Position numbers and translations under genes: made by a program
Notes under the pieces: model-generated
What the model saw: the letters and a program-made list of their open reading frames with translations, nothing else
What the model was told of the DNA's origin: nothing
Database searches by the model: none
Shown here: piece after piece, positions 8,618 to 17,328 of the stretch
Position numbering within the stretch: position 1 is the first letter of the stretch
Layout: the number at the start of each line of letters is the position of its first letter
Assembly (NCBI GenBank): GCA_046349395.1
Contig: JAXMCK010000009.1
Span: 62,001 to 126,000, forward strand
Direction: 5' to 3'
DNA: 64,000 nucleotides
Source: JAXMCK01 sp046349395
GTDB lineage: Bacteria > Pseudomonadota > Alphaproteobacteria > Geminicoccales > Geminicoccaceae

Positions 8618-9306
8618 GACCGGAACAGCCGCGTGTACTGTGACTCGTGTCGCATCGAGCACCATTCTACCATCCAGGTAGCTCCGCCGAGATCGTCCAA
8701 CTCGGCTTCCAACACCTCTCCGGCCACGGCATCCACGACCGGCTGCAGCGACGAGAGTGCCCGCTGCCCGTCGGTCTGGCCTAGAGGTATCGCCCTGAGG
8801 CCCGCCGAGATGATGTTTGCAGCGAAGGCGTGGAGATAACCATGCAGCGCCAAGGACAGATCAATCCGGCACTCCGCAGCCGCTGCTCCAACTGCCACAG
8901 GGTAGGCCGGACCTTCGTGCACCGACTGGCGAAGCCCCCGAAGAAGCGGGCAATCGCCCCACGCCGCAATGACCGTGTCCGCGAACGCCCTACCCTGCGC
9001 CAAGGTCTCGAGGGCCAGTTCCCGGGTCGGGGCCGCTGCGGCTGCCAGCTCGGTCACGTGGTCGAGCCTGTCGGCCTCGTCCGCCCGAGCGGCGCGCCAT
9101 GCCTCAGAGAGCAAGATGCCATCGTTCCGCCCCGCGCCGTACTTGAGAACGGCACCGGTCCACTCAGTGAGATCGCGGCCTGAAGCGACAAGTCCTGCCT
9201 CGACGGCGTATTCGAGTCCGTGGCTGTAGCTGAAGGCCCCGATCGGAAAGCTCGGCGACATCCAGGCCAACAGCACGAAGAGATCGCGGCTGTCGAAGGA
9301 GCTCAA
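8614..9306 (-). CDS. ureF: Urease accessory protein UreF
   Basis: A 230-residue all-helical chaperone that bridges UreD and UreG and acts as a checkpoint for nickel insertion. Family features are the N-terminal WMSPSFPIGAFSYSHGLEYAVEAG, the helix with LETLAQGRAFADTV and the C-terminal AANIISAGLRAIPLGQTDGQ. Its length is normal. The start overlaps the ureE stop by four bases and its stop overlaps the ureG start, so translation of ureE, ureF and ureG is coupled. Confidence 0.96.
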
Positions 9307-9752
9307 TGGTGACCCGAGTTGCCGTGGGCGTAAGCACCCGTCTCCGGTTCAAAGACTGCCGACAGCTCGCGAACTGTTGCTCCCAGCCCGACCAGCATAT
9401 GTGCCAACACATGATCCGCTCGAATGCGAAGCCGGTCCCCCAGCACCTGTGTCGGGGTGTGACGATTGCCGAGATGCCACGCTATCCGGGACAGTGACAC
9501 CCCAGCACCGGGAACAATCTCGAGGAGCAACTCCTCGGCGCCCTGAACCTCGACCGCACTACCGCTTCCGAGCACGAGCTTGTCGCCCGGCGTTAATGAA
9601 GCCGGCGCGGCGAGATCGATGAACAGGTCCCGCCCGCCGTTGGTCACCGTCCGGAGCCGGCGGCGCTGCCGAGCGTCGTGATCCAGCGTGACCTTATCGA
9701 TGACGTCCACCTTTTCGGCGGTCGCCGCCACGCGCTCGGCACGAAGCATCAT
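9303..9752 (-). CDS. ureE: Urease nickel metallochaperone UreE
   Basis: A 149-residue UreE: an N-terminal peptide-binding domain (DHDARQRRRLRTVTNGGRDLFIDL) and a C-terminal metal-binding domain with WHLGNRHTPTQV and DHVLAHMLVGLGATVRE; the conserved nickel His is in RIRADHVLAHM. The C-terminus is short with a modest His tail (AYAHGNSGHH), so nickel storage capacity is probably small compared with His-rich UreE proteins. Two tandem ATGs occur at 9752 and 9749; the first overlaps the ureC stop. Confidence 0.95.
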   Translation of the reverse strand: MMLRAERVAATAEKVDVIDKVTLDHDARQRRRLRTVTNGGRDLFIDLAAPASLTPGDKLVLGSGSAVEVQGAEELLLEIVPGAGVSLSRIAWHLGNRHTPTQVLGDRLRIRADHVLAHMLVGLGATVRELSAVFEPETGAYAHGNSGHH

Positions 9753-11464
9753 CAGAACAGAAAGTAGCGCTGGGCCATCGGCAGCACCTCGGCCGGCTCA
9801 CAGGTGAGTAGCTCACCGTTGCAACGCACCTCGTAGGTCTCCGGATCGACATCGATCTCGGGCGTGGCATCGTTCAGGACCATCGAACGCTTGCCGATAC
9901 CCCCGCGTGTGTTCTCGACCGCGACGAGATCTCGGGCGAGACCCCATTTCTCGCCGAGGCTACCGGCCACCGATGCGCCACTGACGAAATGGACGCCCGA
10001 AGCCACGGCAGCACGAGCGAAGCCACCGAACATGGGCCGGTAGTGAACTGGTTGGGGGGTCGGTATCGAGGCGTTGGGATCGCCCATGGGTGCTGCTGCA
10101 ATGGTTCCGGACTTGATCACCAGCTCCGGCTTCACGCCGAAGAAAGCCGGCTTCCAGAGCACGAGGTCCGCCAACTTGCCGATCTCGATTGAGCCCACAT
10201 GTCGCGCAATGCCCTGCGCGATGGCGGGGTTGATGGTGTACTTCGCCACGTAACGGCGGCACCGCAGATTGTCGTTGTCGCCGCGCTCCTCGGGCAACCG
10301 TCCGCGCTGCGTCCGCATCTTGTGCGCCGTCTGCCAAGTCCGGCAGATCACCTCCCCAATTCGACCCATGGCCTGGCTGTCGGACGACATCATGGAGATG
10401 GCGCCGATGTCGTGGAGGATGTCCTCGGCCGCGATCGTCTCCTTACGGATTCGGCTCTCGGCGAAGGCGATATCCTCTGGAATCGTCGGGCTGAGGTGAT
10501 GACACACCATCAGCATATCGAGATGTTCGTCGATCGTATTGACGGTGTAGGGCCGTGTCGGATTGGTGGACGAGGGCAGCACGTTGGGCAGGCTGACGAC
10601 CTTGATGATGTCGGGAGCGTGACCGCCGCCGGCACCTTCGGTGTGGAAGGTGTGGATCGTCCTCCCCTTGAAGGCGGCGATACTGTGCTCGACGAAGCCA
10701 GACTCGTTCAGCGTGTCGGTATGGATCGCGACCTGGACGTCGAGCTCGTCGGCGACCGCCAAGCAACAGTCGATGGCGCCGGGGGTCGTACCCCAGTCTT
10801 CGTGCAGCTTCAGGCCGCAAGCACCGCCTAGCACTTGCTCGCGAAGTGCTTCCGGCCGGCTCGCATTGCCCTTGCCGAACAGGCCGAAGTTGAGCGGGAA
10901 GGCTTCGAGCGCCTGGAACATCCGACCGAGGTGCCAAGGGCCCGGCGTGCACGTCGTCGCCGTCGTGCCCGATGCGGGGCCGGTCCCTCCACCCATGAGC
11001 GTGGTGATACCGCTGGACAGCGCCTCTTCAGCCAGCTGAGGACAGATAAAGTGGACGTGCGAGTCGATGGCACCCGCGGTCACGATCCGACCCTCGCCGG
11101 CGATCGCTTCCGTGCCGGGCCCGATCACGATGTCGACGGCGGGCTGGATATCCGGATTTCCGGCCTTACCGATACCGACGATACGGCCATCCCGCAGACC
11201 AATATCCGCCTTCACCACACCCCAGTGGTCCAGGATGAGCGCGTTGGTGATGACGGTGTCGACGGCACCTTCCTCGCGCGTGCGCTGGGACTGGCCCATG
11301 CCGTCGCGGATGACCTTGCCGCCCCCGAACTTCACCTCCTCGCCCAGAACCGTGTGGTCGGCCTCGACCTCGATGAAGAGATCGGTGTCGGCCAAGCGAA
11401 CGCGATCGCCGACGGTCGGCCCGAACATGGCGGCATAGGCCGCACGCGGGAGGCGGTAGCTCAT
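9752..11464 (-). CDS. ureC: Urease alpha subunit (catalytic)
   Basis: A 570-residue catalytic subunit that hydrolyses urea to ammonia and carbamate. The dinuclear nickel site is complete: H136 and H138 (DSHVHFICPQ), the carbamylated lysine K219 (CGLKLHEDWG), H248 (VAIHTD), H274 (HTFHTEGAGGGH) and the Asp in MSSDSQAMGR. The flap His lies in MVCHHLSPTIPEDIAFAESR. Length and motifs match functional bacterial ureases, so the enzyme should be active when matured. The start is ATG at 11464, one base after the ureB stop. The neighbours provide both small subunits and the maturation proteins. Confidence 0.98.
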   Translation of the reverse strand: MSYRLPRAAYAAMFGPTVGDRVRLADTDLFIEVEADHTVLGEEVKFGGGKVIRDGMGQSQRTREEGAVDTVITNALILDHWGVVKADIGLRDGRIVGIGKAGNPDIQPAVDIVIGPGTEAIAGEGRIVTAGAIDSHVHFICPQLAEEALSSGITTLMGGGTGPASGTTATTCTPGPWHLGRMFQALEAFPLNFGLFGKGNASRPEALREQVLGGACGLKLHEDWGTTPGAIDCCLAVADELDVQVAIHTDTLNESGFVEHSIAAFKGRTIHTFHTEGAGGGHAPDIIKVVSLPNVLPSSTNPTRPYTVNTIDEHLDMLMVCHHLSPTIPEDIAFAESRIRKETIAAEDILHDIGAISMMSSDSQAMGRIGEVICRTWQTAHKMRTQRGRLPEERGDNDNLRCRRYVAKYTINPAIAQGIARHVGSIEIGKLADLVLWKPAFFGVKPELVIKSGTIAAAPMGDPNASIPTPQPVHYRPMFGGFARAAVASGVHFVSGASVAGSLGEKWGLARDLVAVENTRGGIGKRSMVLNDATPEIDVDPETYEVRCNGELLTCEPAEVLPMAQRYFLF

Positions 11465-11465
11465 C

Positions 11466-11786
11466 TCACGTGCGACCTTGGTCGAGCGGACCCATGACTT
11501 TTTGGTTGAAGCCGTACACTACCCTTCCCCCCGTCAAGGCCACGAGATGCACGTCACGGCTCTGCCCGGGTTCAAAGCGAACGGCGGTGCCGGCCGGAAT
11601 GTCCAAGCGGAACCCTCGCGCGGCCGTGCGATCGAAGGAGAGCGCCGGGTTCGTCTCGGCGAAGTGATAGTGAGAGCCGACCTGGATCGGGCGATCGCCC
11701 GTATTCGCGACGGTCAGCGTGAGGGTCGGGCGGCCGGCATTGAGCTCGACGTCGCCGGGAGCCGTGATGACCTCACCTGGCTTCAT
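11466..11786 (-). CDS. ureB: Urease beta subunit
   Basis: A 106-residue urease beta chain: MKPGEVITAPGDVELNAGRP, VANTGDRPIQVGSHYHFAETN, RLDIPAGTAVRFEPGQ and VYGFNQKVMG are all family signatures. ATG at 11786 gives the usual length; further upstream frame belongs to the intergenic spacer and the ureA end. Nine bases separate it from the ureA stop, and the ureC start follows its own stop directly. The subunit assembles with UreA and UreC into the (ABC)3 trimer in the cytoplasm. Confidence 0.95.
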   Translation of the reverse strand: MKPGEVITAPGDVELNAGRPTLTLTVANTGDRPIQVGSHYHFAETNPALSFDRTAARGFRLDIPAGTAVRFEPGQSRDVHLVALTGGRVVYGFNQKVMGPLDQGRT

Positions 11787-11796
11787 GTCGGTGCTC

Positions 11797-12099
11797 TCAA
11801 CGAATAGGATCGTGGATGGTGACCAGCTTCGTGCCGTCCGGAAATGTCGCCTCAACCTGTACTTCGTCGATCATCTCGGGCACCCCATCCATCACCTGAT
11901 CGCGGCTCAAGACCTCGGCTCCGAGCGACATAAGATCGGCCACCGACCGGCCATCGCGGGCGCCTTCGACAACGAAGTCAGTGATGAGTGCCACGGCTTC
12001 CGGGTAGTTGAGCTTCACGTTTCGCTCCAAGCGACGCCGCGCCACCATCGCCGCCATCGCGACGAGAAGTTTGTCCTTCTCCCGAGGCGTCAGCAGCAT
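11797..12099 (-). CDS. ureA: Urease gamma subunit
   Basis: A 100-residue gamma chain beginning MLLTPREKDKLLVAMAAMVA, with LNYPEAVALITDFVVEGARDG, LMSLGAEVLSRDQVMDGVPEM and the C-terminal EVQVEATFPDGTKLVTIHDPI. The length is exactly that of the family. It lies second in the operon, 25 bases after ureD and ten before ureB, giving the common order ureD-A-B-C-E-F-G. Confidence 0.96.
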   Translation of the reverse strand: MLLTPREKDKLLVAMAAMVARRRLERNVKLNYPEAVALITDFVVEGARDGRSVADLMSLGAEVLSRDQVMDGVPEMIDEVQVEATFPDGTKLVTIHDPIR

Positions 12100-12124
12100 C
12101 GACAGCTCCCCCGCACATTCTTCT

Positions 12125-12976
12125 TCAAGTGGCCCAAACCCGCGGTAAGGCGACTTCTCTGCCCTTAAGCGTGGAGCGTAAGGCTAGCAAGAAGGCCGCC
12201 AGCGCTGTTCGCAGTGCGGCACCGTCAGGGGCCAGGAAGCGGGCGGCGACGACCCCGGAGCGACTGCTGACGCCCGTTCGGACGCCAGCAGGCGAAAGCT
12301 CGCGCATGGTCTCCACCATCGACTCTGCGCCGGGGACCGCCACAAGGACCGTGGCAAGCGCGCCGGCACCTCCAAGCAGTGCAGCACCGTCTGCGAGATT
12401 CGAGAGATCGCCGGCTAGACGGAGCGAGTCGTGCCACACGAGCAGGCCGTTCCTGCGAATGCTGCATCGATCCAGGACGACTGCATCGTGGAGAGTCTCA
12501 CCCGAGGCCTTGCGCCCAAGAATGATCGCTTCGGTGCCCAAAAAGCAGGCATCTGCACTGAGGTCGACGCTCAGCTCGCGCCGCAGCCGGCTGCCGTCAT
12601 AAACGATCGTCTCCTGCGGCAGCCAGTGTAGCGAGGACGCAGGGCCGAGCCTCGCCGACGCCACGACGGTGGCCAGTCCTCCCCGGGAACGATACGCCTT
12701 CTCGGCCGCCTGGGTCGTTGCAACGAGTTCGGCAGCCGGCTCAAGGTCGAGTTCCACGGTGAAGCGGTCGCCGTCGGTCATCCCGCCACCCAGATTGATG
12801 ATCACCGCCTCGGGCGGATCATCCGGCGACCTGTTGGGGAAACGTACGCGACCGCTGCCGGCTTCATGGCGGTGCATGACAACCGAGCCGTTGCCGCGCC
12901 GACGGATGCCGAGCCTGACGCTCCCGCGGAGACGCTGCAGCGGCTCGCTTGACAGGCCGGACCCGTCAGTGCTCAC
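12125..12976 (-). CDS. ureD: Urease accessory protein UreD
   Basis: A protein of about 283 residues belonging to the UreD/UreH scaffold family that docks on apo-urease and recruits UreF and UreG. Family features are the Gly-rich NLGGGMTDGDRF segment, TQAAEKAYRS, LHWLPQETIVYDGSRLRRELSVDL and GRKASGE. I chose GTG at 12976 because the longer frame above it overlaps the divergent ELM1 gene with non-family sequence; a later start is possible. As first gene of the operon its promoter must lie in the short divergent gap to 12994 or inside the ELM1 gene. Confidence 0.9.
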   Translation of the reverse strand: MSTDGSGLSSEPLQRLRGSVRLGIRRRGNGSVVMHRHEAGSGRVRFPNRSPDDPPEAVIINLGGGMTDGDRFTVELDLEPAAELVATTQAAEKAYRSRGGLATVVASARLGPASSLHWLPQETIVYDGSRLRRELSVDLSADACFLGTEAIILGRKASGETLHDAVVLDRCSIRRNGLLVWHDSLRLAGDLSNLADGAALLGGAGALATVLVAVPGAESMVETMRELSPAGVRTGVSSRSGVVAARFLAPDGAALRTALAAFLLALRSTLKGREVALPRVWAT

Positions 12977-12993
12977 CGCGCAGCAACGCAAAC

Positions 12994-14121
12994 ATGGCTG
13001 GATTGGTCTTGAGCACAGAGGGTGTGGGTGCCCCAGCCACCTGGCTGCTGATGGGGCACAAGGCCGGCGACAATGCACAGCTCTTGGCGTTGGCCGAGGC
13101 CCTGGGTTGGCCGTTCGAGACGAGACATTTCACTTATCGTCGGACCGAGCTTCTCACCAACCGTCTTCTCGGTCCCACCCTGGCAGGAATCGTGCCGGAT
13201 CGCAGCACTCCGCTGGGGCCGCCCTGGCCCCAGCTCATCCTCACGGCAGGACGGCGCAACGAGCCCATCGCGCGCTGGATCCGACGGACGGCAGCCGGTC
13301 GAACTCAGGTCAAGCTCGTTCATCTCGGCCGACCCTGGGCTGCGCTTGCCGAGTTCGATCTGATCATCACGACGCCGCAGTACCACCTGCCGGATCGACC
13401 CAACATCCTGCACATCGAGGCTCCATTGCACCGACTTCCCGTGGAGCGCCTCCACGCGGCTGCAGATGAGCTCCGACATGAGTTGGGCGAGTTGCAGCCA
13501 CCGTATCTCGTAGCGCTTCTCGGAGGTGATGCCGGCACATATCGCCTGGACCGCGAGAATGCCCGGCTTCTTGCCCATCACCTGACGGCCTTGGCGGTCC
13601 AGATGAACGGAAGTCTTCTCGTGTCCACGAGCCGGCGGACACCGACGCAGTCGCTCGAAGCTTTCCGCGCTGGGTTGCTGGTGTCCGCTCGCATCTTCGA
13701 GTGGTCGTCGGAAAATCCAAGCCCATATCTCGGCCTGTTGGGGCTCGCCGATCGGATTGTGGTCACCGTCGACAGCGTCTCGATGGTGACCGAAGCCATA
13801 GCTACGGGAAAGCCGGTGTACATTTTCGATCTGTCCAAAGGCAAAACCTCGGAAAGGCCACTATTTCCAGCAAACGGATCGATCCGCCCTGCAGGTATTC
13901 TCGAACGCCTTGAGGACGCTCGGTGGCCGCAGATCGTGAATGGCATTGCGGCAGCGGTGGGACCACACCGGATGCTTAGGGATCTGCGTAAAGTGTCGGA
14001 GCTCCAGGTTGATCAGGGACGCGCAACGTGGCTCGGGCAAGAACGTGAACACGGCGATCTTGCCGTTCCCTTCACCGATCTGGAGCGGGCGACGCAGCGC
14101 GTTCACCAACTCTTCCTCTAA
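12994..14121 (+). CDS. ELM1/GtrOC1-like family protein (DUF1022)
   Basis: A 375-residue protein of the family related to plant mitochondrial fission factor ELM1, common in alphaproteobacteria. It has the N-terminal TWLLMGHKAGDNAQLLALAEALG, ILTAGRRNEPIARWIRR, HLGRPWAALAEFDLIITTPQYHLP, the GGDAGTYRL turn and the C-terminal LADRIVVTVDSVSMVTEAIATGKPVYIFDL. The fold resembles GT-B glycosyltransferases; some bacterial members are linked to cell-envelope glycans, but the activity is not established. ATG at 12994 was chosen over an upstream ATG at 12949 that would overlap the divergent ureD start. A downstream small gene follows after twelve bases. Confidence 0.8.
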   Translation: MAGLVLSTEGVGAPATWLLMGHKAGDNAQLLALAEALGWPFETRHFTYRRTELLTNRLLGPTLAGIVPDRSTPLGPPWPQLILTAGRRNEPIARWIRRTAAGRTQVKLVHLGRPWAALAEFDLIITTPQYHLPDRPNILHIEAPLHRLPVERLHAAADELRHELGELQPPYLVALLGGDAGTYRLDRENARLLAHHLTALAVQMNGSLLVSTSRRTPTQSLEAFRAGLLVSARIFEWSSENPSPYLGLLGLADRIVVTVDSVSMVTEAIATGKPVYIFDLSKGKTSERPLFPANGSIRPAGILERLEDARWPQIVNGIAAAVGPHRMLRDLRKVSELQVDQGRATWLGQEREHGDLAVPFTDLERATQRVHQLFL

Positions 14122-14133
14122 GGTCGACGCCTG

Positions 14134-14490
14134 ATGTCGAGCGATCTTCTTCCTGAAAAGCTCTGCATGCCGGAGCCCCTCGGCACGCGCGAAGTCATTC
14201 GTCGTGAGGTGCAGCACTGGCAGAAGCTCGGCCGGGCGAGTGGTCACCTGGAAGTCGGTTACGACGCCGATGACCAGCCGGTACGGATCGAGTACCACTG
14301 GATCCGTTACTTCAGCCGCACCAACCCCAAGGTATCGGACATCTATACGGCGGAGCTATGGGCCCGCCATCGGGACGGTCATTGGATGTATCTCCTGCGT
14401 CCCAGTCAGAACAGCTTCGTCCCGGTCGCACACGACAGGCTCCGTCCGCTCATTCGGACGCACCTGAACATAGACATCGGTGAGTTGTAG
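14134..14490 (+). CDS. Small conserved-looking protein of unknown function
   Basis: A 118-residue hydrophilic protein (MSSDLLPEKLCMPEPLGTRE...) with a Trp/His/Tyr-rich middle (RIEYHWIRYFSRTNP, AELWARHRDGHWMYLL). Codon pattern is good and the frame is uninterrupted. It follows the ELM1 gene by twelve bases in the same direction, so the two are probably cotranscribed, and it converges with the S24-type repressor. I do not recognise the family. There is no signal peptide or membrane segment. Confidence 0.55.
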   Translation: MSSDLLPEKLCMPEPLGTREVIRREVQHWQKLGRASGHLEVGYDADDQPVRIEYHWIRYFSRTNPKVSDIYTAELWARHRDGHWMYLLRPSQNSFVPVAHDRLRPLIRTHLNIDIGEL

Positions 14491-14509
14491 GAGCGCGTCG
14501 AGCGACGCA

Positions 14510-15151
14510 CTACTGGCTGAGCCATACTACGCGGGCGACCCAGGCGACGTTCTGGATCTCGAAGCTTCGCTCCTCGGCGTCGATCGTCAGACCGCCCAGA
14601 GTCACCCTCTGCGCCGTGCGCCGCCATAGCAGACCGAACTCGACACCGCCGTTCCGCAGTTTGACGGCGACACGATCATTACGCCTCGCACTGCTTTTGG
14701 GCGAGACGACCACGACGTCACCGGCACGTATGGTCGGTGCGGCGATGTCCCGATCGAGTTCGATGGCATAGGCGGCGTCGTCCGTCACGGCCGGAAAGTC
14801 GATGTCCTCCCAAGCGCTGCCCTGAGGAAAACCCGATGCATCGAACGCTTGTTCACGCTCCACCTGGGTGAGGCGCAGGCACTTCATCCTGCGACCGGTG
14901 CTGGCGGTGCCGCCGTGAGCGAAATCATCGACCAGACCCACAAAGTCCGTCATCGGCGTGCTGGTGGCTTCAAGAATCTTCGAGATGCTCTCTGTGCTCG
15001 GCCAGCGGGGCTTCCCCTGTTTCGTGGTCCGCTTGCTCTTGTTGAAGGTCGTCGGATCGAGACCCGCCCTCTTCGCCAAGCCTGACGCGGATAGATGATT
15101 TTTCTCAGCGAGAAGATCTATCCCTCGCCAGATGGCTTTGTGACTCAACAT
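14510..15151 (-). CDS. S24-type helix-turn-helix repressor (phage-repressor/LexA-like)
   Basis: A 213-residue regulator with an N-terminal HTH (LAEKNHLSASGLAKRAGLDPTTFNKSKR) and a C-terminal S24/LexA-like domain (DRDIAAPTIRAGDVVVVSPKSSARRNDRVAVKLRNG), where homologues undergo autocleavage. The expected Ala-Gly cleavage site is not obvious, although a Ser and Lys arrangement resembling SPK...KLR is present; related alphaproteobacterial regulators are common and not all are phage-borne. The gene is transcribed away from the phage structural module, and the 105-base gap between them carries inverted repeats that could be its operators. It may repress the module. The start is ATG at 15151. Confidence 0.8.
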   Translation of the reverse strand: MLSHKAIWRGIDLLAEKNHLSASGLAKRAGLDPTTFNKSKRTTKQGKPRWPSTESISKILEATSTPMTDFVGLVDDFAHGGTASTGRRMKCLRLTQVEREQAFDASGFPQGSAWEDIDFPAVTDDAAYAIELDRDIAAPTIRAGDVVVVSPKSSARRNDRVAVKLRNGGVEFGLLWRRTAQRVTLGGLTIDAEERSFEIQNVAWVARVVWLSQ

Positions 15152-15176
15152 GTCGGCGGTGCCCAGATGTCAGTTC

Positions 15177-15232
15177 GTTCATTAGGAACAGTATCTTGAC
15201 TGCAAAGACGATTGTCATTAGGTATGTGCTCC
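15177..15232. promoter_or_regulatory. Candidate operator/promoter region between repressor and phage module
   Basis: A perfect inverted repeat GTTC-ATTAG-GAAC lies at 15177-15189. The ATTAGGA/TA element recurs about 36 bases later as ATTAGGTATG, followed by CCTA, giving a second imperfect palindrome near 15217-15234. A -35-like TTGACT falls between them at about 15195. This is the arrangement expected for a divergent repressor-controlled promoter, but no binding can be shown from sequence. Confidence 0.4.
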
Positions 15233-15256
15233 TAGATCTTGCAGCTTGACGAGGTG

Positions 15257-15733
15257 ATGATGCCTTCCGGTCACACGACGGGGACGCCGGTCCATTCCCT
15301 GCTACGGAACCGTGTCAAAGTGGGCATATCCCGACCCCAGTGGGCGATCGTCGTTTTCGAGAATCGCACCGAGAGAGGCCTGATCCGTCTCTTGCGACCC
15401 GGCTTCCGCCACTGCTACTGCCTCCTCGGCACAGAAGACTACTGGACTATATGCGATCCCCTGAAGTCTCTGTTCTCAATTCAGACAGCGTTTGGCGTCA
15501 GCCTGTCAGACATTGTTACGGCTTACCAAGCTAGTGGATGCATTGCTATTGCTGGCCGATTATGGGATCGGCCAGCACGCATGCGACGAATTCGACCGCT
15601 GACGTGTGTCGAGATCGTCAAATTGGTCCTTGGACTTGATTCGCCTGGCACGATCACGCCGTCGCAGCTTCATGCGGTGCTGCTGAGGCGAGGCTTTTCG
15701 GCGGACATCACCTGCCAGGAACGAGAGGGTTGA
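15257..15733 (+). CDS. Phage-module protein of unknown function
   Basis: A protein of about 158 residues encoded just upstream of the portal gene. It contains SRPQWAIVVFENRTERGLIRLLRPGFRHCYCLLGTEDYWTICDPL and a C-terminal QLHAVLLRRGFS. Similar proteins seem to accompany portal genes in podovirus-like prophages, but I do not recognise a function. ATG at 15257 or 15260 follows a GAGG; a TTG at 15239 is an alternative. Its stop overlaps a possible TTG start of the portal gene. Confidence 0.55.
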   Translation: MMPSGHTTGTPVHSLLRNRVKVGISRPQWAIVVFENRTERGLIRLLRPGFRHCYCLLGTEDYWTICDPLKSLFSIQTAFGVSLSDIVTAYQASGCIAIAGRLWDRPARMRRIRPLTCVEIVKLVLGLDSPGTITPSQLHAVLLRRGFSADITCQEREG

Positions 15734-15765
15734 CTTTGTCCGTAAATAGGAATATAAACCCTTTC

Positions 15766-17328
15766 ATGCAATGTATGACGGCGTCCAGCGAAGCGGAGAT
15801 GGGATCCATGCACCGCCCGGCCATCGATACTCTGCGCAAGAGCTTTGCCCGGGCACGGGAACGTCGCCAGGCATGGGAACCGCTATGGCGCGAGTGCTAT
15901 GCCTGTGCCCTGCCACAACGCGGATTCGGACTAGGCGCCGAGTTCGGCCCAGCCCGACGGTTCGCCGATCAACTCTTCGATGGCACGGCACCGGACGCAG
16001 TGGAGCAACTCGCCGCCAGCCTGCTCTCGGAACTCACACCACCCTGGTCGCAGTGGTTCGGCTTTCGCCCTGGCCATGACGTTCGCGCCGAGGATCAGCC
16101 TGCTCTGGCCGGATATCTTGAAGACGTGGCGGAGCGGGTGCAGGGTCACTTCAATAGATCTAACTTTGCCGTCGAGATGCACCAATGCTTTCTCGACCTT
16201 GTCACCGTCGGCACTGCTACTCTGCTATTTCAGGAGGCGCCTATTGGCGAGGCGTCGGCCTTTCGATTTGCGGCAGTACCTGCTGCCGAGATGTACATCG
16301 ACGGCGATCCGAATGGCCAGATCCGACAGTACTTCCGGACGGTCGGGCTGACTACGGCGAGCATAATGTCCCGATTCGGTGAGGCCCGGCTGCCCGGCTG
16401 GATGATTGAGGACGCCGAGAGCCGACCGGACCGGCGCCACGGTGTCATAGAGACCGTTTATCAACAGGGTTCGGGGTTTGGGTACACAGCCTTTCTCGCC
16501 GACAGTGATCGTGAGAGCGGTGTGGACGAACCCCTTGCCGAAGGAACCTTCGATCAATCACCGTTCATAACGTTCCGCTGGATCAAAGGTGCCGGAGAAC
16601 TCTACGGCCGCTCGCCCGTGATGACAGCACTACCCGATATAAAGACGGCCAACAAAGTCGTCGAGCTGATCCTTAAGAACGCCTCGATTGCCGTGACAGG
16701 GATCTGGCTGGCTGATGACGATGGAGTTCTCAATCCGGCCAACATCAAGCTCGTTCCCGGAAGCATCATTCCGAAGGCGGTGGGATCCGCCGGCCTGACC
16801 CCACTCCAGGCTCCCGGACGGTTCGACGTCTCGCAGCTCGTGCTGGACGATCTGAGGTCCCGCATCCGTCACACCTTGCTGACGGACCGACTGGGCCCTG
16901 TCGTCAATCGGCGCATGAGCGCCACCGAAGTGCTCGAGCGCAGCACAGAGATGACGCGTCTGCTCGGTGCCATGTTCGGCCGACTCCACGCCGAACTCTT
17001 GAGTCCACTCCTCCAGCGCGCATTGGCGATCCTTTCGCGCCGCGGCGACATCGGTGAGCTCAGGGTCGACGGGCGAACCGTCGAGATGCAGTCGCGCTCG
17101 CCCTTGGCGCGCGTTCAGGCACGGGACGACATCCGCAACGTGCTGCTCTGGCTCGACACGGTGACCCGGCTCGGGCCGGCGGCATCCCAGGTGCTCGATC
17201 TCGCCCAAGCCGCCCGCTGGCTCGCCCAGATGCTAGGCGTTCCCGACGAGCTCGTTCGCGGCGAAGACCCGATGCAAACCATTGCGAATGTGCTCAATGC
17301 AGGGAGCATCCCTCATGCAGGCCAGTGA
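15766..17328 (+). CDS. Phage portal / head-to-tail connector protein (Bbp21-like)
   Basis: A protein of about 520 residues of the T7/BPP-1-type head-to-tail connector family, which forms the dodecameric portal at the capsid vertex. Recognisable parts are the N-terminal ARERRQAWEPLWRECYACALPQR, DGTAPDAVEQLAASLLSELTPPWSQWF, FRWIKGAGELYGRSPVMTALPDIKTANK and the C-terminal MSATEVLERSTEMTRLLGAMFGRLHAELLSPLLQRAL. Several starts are possible (TTG 15730, ATG 15766, 15775, 15808); the family start near RPAIDTLRKSFARA favours one of the later ATGs. The next gene begins inside its last codons. Confidence 0.85.
   Translation: MQCMTASSEAEMGSMHRPAIDTLRKSFARARERRQAWEPLWRECYACALPQRGFGLGAEFGPARRFADQLFDGTAPDAVEQLAASLLSELTPPWSQWFGFRPGHDVRAEDQPALAGYLEDVAERVQGHFNRSNFAVEMHQCFLDLVTVGTATLLFQEAPIGEASAFRFAAVPAAEMYIDGDPNGQIRQYFRTVGLTTASIMSRFGEARLPGWMIEDAESRPDRRHGVIETVYQQGSGFGYTAFLADSDRESGVDEPLAEGTFDQSPFITFRWIKGAGELYGRSPVMTALPDIKTANKVVELILKNASIAVTGIWLADDDGVLNPANIKLVPGSIIPKAVGSAGLTPLQAPGRFDVSQLVLDDLRSRIRHTLLTDRLGPVVNRRMSATEVLERSTEMTRLLGAMFGRLHAELLSPLLQRALAILSRRGDIGELRVDGRTVEMQSRSPLARVQARDDIRNVLLWLDTVTRLGPAASQVLDLAQAARWLAQMLGVPDELVRGEDPMQTIANVLNAGSIPHAGQ

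Noticed and set aside
14495..14508. GCGTCG-AG-CGACGC hairpin as a bidirectional terminator between convergent genes
   Set aside because: The loop is only two bases and there is no T-run on either side; too weak to call.
15195..15223. A strong sigma70 promoter before the phage module
   Set aside because: TTGACT is present but the hexamer 17 bases later is TAGGTA, a poor -10; kept only as part of the candidate operator region.
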